Shown here: one piece after another, positions 15,399-16,897 of the stretch
How positions within the stretch are numbered: position 1 is the first letter of the stretch
Layout: the number at the start of each line of letters is the position of its first letter
Assembly (NCBI GenBank): GCA_007130265.1
Contig: SLST01000412.1
Location: 1 to 16,897 of the forward strand
Source: Spirochaetales bacterium
GTDB lineage: Bacteria; Spirochaetota; Spirochaetia; DSM-27196; SLST01
Reading direction: 5' to 3'
DNA length: 16,897 nt
Notes under the pieces: model-generated
Databases searched by the model: none
Told to the model about the DNA's origin: nothing
Seen by the model: only the letters and a program-made list of their open reading frames with translations
Position numbers and translations under genes: made by a program

Positions 15399-16628
15399 AT
15401 GAAGAAGAACGATGTCACCGTTATCCGCGGGCTCGCCGAACGAGTTGCTCGTCTGGCGCAGCTGCCCGCCCAGGACGATACGCGCGAGCTGTGGCGCAGG
15501 CTCAACGCGAAGCGGCCGTCGCGCCCGATGGTTATGATCGATCAGATCTGCTGGAATGAGATGGCGGTTGGTGATGAGCTCACCCTGCGGTGCGAAGACC
15601 CCGAGTGCCGGAAGTACGAGACCGTGCTGCGGCGTACGCTCTACCGGTGGGAACACTTCCCCGTCGACATGGTCGTCGAGCCGTTTATCTCCGTGCCCAT
15701 GGCGGTTCACAATACGGGGTTCGGGCTGCAGGTGGTCGAGCACACCTCGGTGGGGGATCCGACAAACGACGTCGTGAGTCACGAGTACGAGAATCAGTTC
15801 CAGACCGACGACGACCTGGACAAGATAGCCGAGCCTCGCATCAGTCACGACGAGGCGGAGACCGAGCGGCGTCTCTCAGTGGCCCGCGATCTCTTCGACG
15901 GACTGCTCGAGGCGCGCCCCGGCGGCGTCAACCCCTACCTCTCGCTCTGGGACCCGCTCGCGACGTGGATGGGCGTGGAGAACGCCCTCTACGCGATGGT
16001 CGACCGGCCCGAATACGTGCACGAGATCCTCTCGCGGCTCACCAGCGGCTACCTCAGCATGCTCGACCAGCTCGAGCAGCAGGGGCTGCTCTGCGGTCCG
16101 CAGAGCCTCATCCACTGCACCGGCGCCTGGACGGACGAGCTGCCGGCGCCGGGATACGATCCGGCGCGTCCACGAACGCGCGACGTCTGGATGTTCGGAC
16201 TCGCCCAGATGCTCGCGACCGTGTCACCGCAGATGTTCAAGGAGTTCGAGGTCGACTATGCGTCGCGCATCTGCGAGCGGTTCGGGCTCGTCTACTACGG
16301 ATGCTGCGACCCGCTCGACGGAAAGATGGATGAGGTGCGGATGATTCCCAACGTTCGCAAGGTTTCGATGAGCCCGTGGACGAACCAGGAGCGCGGGGCG
16401 CAGGAGATCCGCGGCGACTACGTCTTCTCTCGCAAGCCGACCCCCGCTTTCGTCGCGATGGACGGGTTTCCGGCGGACGAGGTGCGAAAGGATCTCGCCA
16501 CGACTCGGGAGATCTGCGACCGCAACGGCTGTCCGCTCGAGTTCATCCTGAAGGACATCAGCACCGTCCGCTACGCACCGCAGCGCCTCAGCGAGTGGGC
16601 GCAGATCGCGATGGATGTCGCTTCGTGA
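15399..16628 (+). CDS. URO-D/MtaA-type corrinoid methyltransferase-family protein
   Basis: This 409-residue protein belongs to the uroporphyrinogen decarboxylase-like superfamily, in the branch close to methylcobalamin:CoM methyltransferases (MtaA type) and not the heme enzyme. Likely metal ligands are H239/C240 in SLIHCTGAW and C302/C303 in YYGCCDPLDGKMD, positions comparable to the His/Cys zinc site of MtaA-like enzymes. The C-terminal SMSPWTNQE, DYVFSRKP and LEFILKDISTVRYAP segments are typical of an uncharacterised subfamily of about 400 residues that I recall from anaerobes and spirochaetes. The frame is open from 15306, but the ATG at 15399 begins a normal N-terminus (MKKNDVTV) and sits right after a promoter, so it is preferred. 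No corrinoid-binding protein or reactivase is encoded nearby, so its partner lies elsewhere, or it works alone. It converges on the pgi gene with a 7-bp gap. The substrate is unknown. Confidence 0.85.
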   Translation: MKKNDVTVIRGLAERVARLAQLPAQDDTRELWRRLNAKRPSRPMVMIDQICWNEMAVGDELTLRCEDPECRKYETVLRRTLYRWEHFPVDMVVEPFISVPMAVHNTGFGLQVVEHTSVGDPTNDVVSHEYENQFQTDDDLDKIAEPRISHDEAETERRLSVARDLFDGLLEARPGGVNPYLSLWDPLATWMGVENALYAMVDRPEYVHEILSRLTSGYLSMLDQLEQQGLLCGPQSLIHCTGAWTDELPAPGYDPARPRTRDVWMFGLAQMLATVSPQMFKEFEVDYASRICERFGLVYYGCCDPLDGKMDEVRMIPNVRKVSMSPWTNQERGAQEIRGDYVFSRKPTPAFVAMDGFPADEVRKDLATTREICDRNGCPLEFILKDISTVRYAPQRLSEWAQIAMDVAS

Positions 16629-16635
16629 CGTGAGA

Positions 16636-16897
16636 CTATGCCCGGGCGGTGCCCGGCGCGTACGATTGCGCGTAGGCGGCGAGTGCCTCGTCGAGCTCTC
16701 CTGACCCGAGCACGCGGTTCGTGAGCACCTTTCCCAGCTGGACGCCCTCCTGGTCGAAGGAGTTGAGGTTCCATGCGAGGCCCTGGAACATCACCTTGTT
16801 CTCGAAGTGGGCCAGCAGGCAGCCGAGCGTGCGCGGGCCGAGCGACTCGGCCCAGAGCAGACTGCTCGGTCGTTCGCCGGGAAAGTGTTTGTTCGGG
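16636..16897 (-). CDS. pgi: Glucose-6-phosphate isomerase, C-terminal end, truncated by window edge
   Basis: The minus strand is open from the window end to TAG at 16638-16636, giving 87 codons without a start, since the N-terminus lies beyond 16897. The translation contains HFPGERPSSLLWAE, then LGPRTLGCLLAHFENKV, then AWNLNSFDQEGVQLGKVL, which are the conserved C-terminal signatures of phosphoglucose isomerase (the family consensus has GNRPSS and NSFDQ.GVELGK). K in the QLGK segment corresponds to the catalytic C-terminal lysine region. The enzyme interconverts glucose 6-phosphate and fructose 6-phosphate in the cytoplasm. Full-length enzymes have about 450-550 residues, so most of the gene is missing here. 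Confidence 0.92.
   Translation of the reverse strand, partial: PNKHFPGERPSSLLWAESLGPRTLGCLLAHFENKVMFQGLAWNLNSFDQEGVQLGKVLTNRVLGSGELDEALAAYAQSYAPGTARA
16642..16656. other. Short GC hairpin at the convergent URO-D / pgi junction
   Basis: CCGGGC-GGT-GCCCGG forms a perfect 6-bp stem with a 3-nt loop just after the URO-D stop and inside the last codons of pgi. No T-run follows on either side, so it is not a standard intrinsic terminator, though it may stall polymerase or protect the URO-D mRNA 3' end. Confidence 0.25.

Noticed and set aside
15252..15848. N-terminal extension of MoxR 1 by 199 codons
   Set aside because: The extra part overlaps the start of the URO-D gene on the other strand, has no domain resemblance, and would skip the ATG at 15251 that has a ribosome-binding site and promoter.
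16571..16774. 67-residue minus-strand frame over the URO-D end
   Set aside because: It is out of frame with the true pgi reading frame, whose conserved C-terminal motifs are in another minus-strand frame without a start in the window.

Overview
The window is GC-rich, gene-dense bacterial chromosome. It holds eleven protein-coding genes, two of them cut by the window edges, and no gap over 150 bases without a gene. I see no rRNA, tRNA, CRISPR array, transposase or prophage gene. One predicted lipoprotein has a classical lipobox, and several genes are envelope-directed, which suggests a diderm bacterium. The corrinoid-type URO-D relative and the style of the glucose-6-phosphate isomerase C-terminus fit a GC-rich spirochaete or similar lineage, but that is an impression from memory and not a demonstrated assignment.

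Layout. Positions 1-1674 (+) are the C-terminal two thirds of an M1 zinc aminopeptidase. It converges on a minus-strand block that fills 1703-15251. In transcription order (right to left) this block holds: MoxR ATPase 1 (15251-14301), DUF58 protein 1 (14304-13075) and transglutaminase-like membrane protein 1 (13099-11003). After a 90-bp gap come MoxR ATPase 2 (10912-9899), DUF58 protein 2 (9902-8547), transglutaminase-like membrane protein 2 (8550-6286), a PQQ-type beta-propeller lipoprotein (6293-5016) and a VTT/DedA-superfamily (TVP38/TMEM64-like) membrane protein (5009-4287). After a 73-bp gap comes a CPA2 cation/proton antiporter fused to USP-like and PTS EIIA-like domains (4213-1703). Divergent from MoxR 1, on the + strand, is a URO-D/MtaA-type protein (15399-16628). 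It converges on the end of glucose-6-phosphate isomerase (minus, 16636 to the window end), which has no start codon inside the window.

How it works together. The core is a tandem pair of the same three-gene cassette, moxR - DUF58 - TgpA-like transglutaminase. Within each cassette the stops and starts overlap (ATGA, GTGA or a 25-bp overlap), which implies translational coupling. In related systems a MoxR AAA+ ATPase acts with a DUF58 adaptor on membrane or periplasmic partners. Here each pair is coupled to a membrane protein with a periplasmic Cys-His-Asp/Glu papain-like domain. Copy 2 differs at informative sites: an altered Walker A and a 20-odd-residue insertion in the ATPase, and no acidic metal-site residue in DUF58. 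It also continues directly into the lipoprotein and the VTT protein, so it looks specialised and not redundant. An envelope maintenance or envelope-protein processing role is an inference.

Regulation. The heads of three transcription units (MoxR 2, the antiporter, URO-D) each have a sigma70-like promoter with exactly 17-bp spacing. Their -10 ends 7-10 nt before the start codon and they have no well-placed Shine-Dalgarno, so their transcripts look leaderless or nearly so. Most internal operon genes carry Shine-Dalgarno sequences. The divergent 147-bp region between MoxR 1 and URO-D has promoters in both directions and three short perfect dyads, one overlapping the MoxR 1 -35 box.
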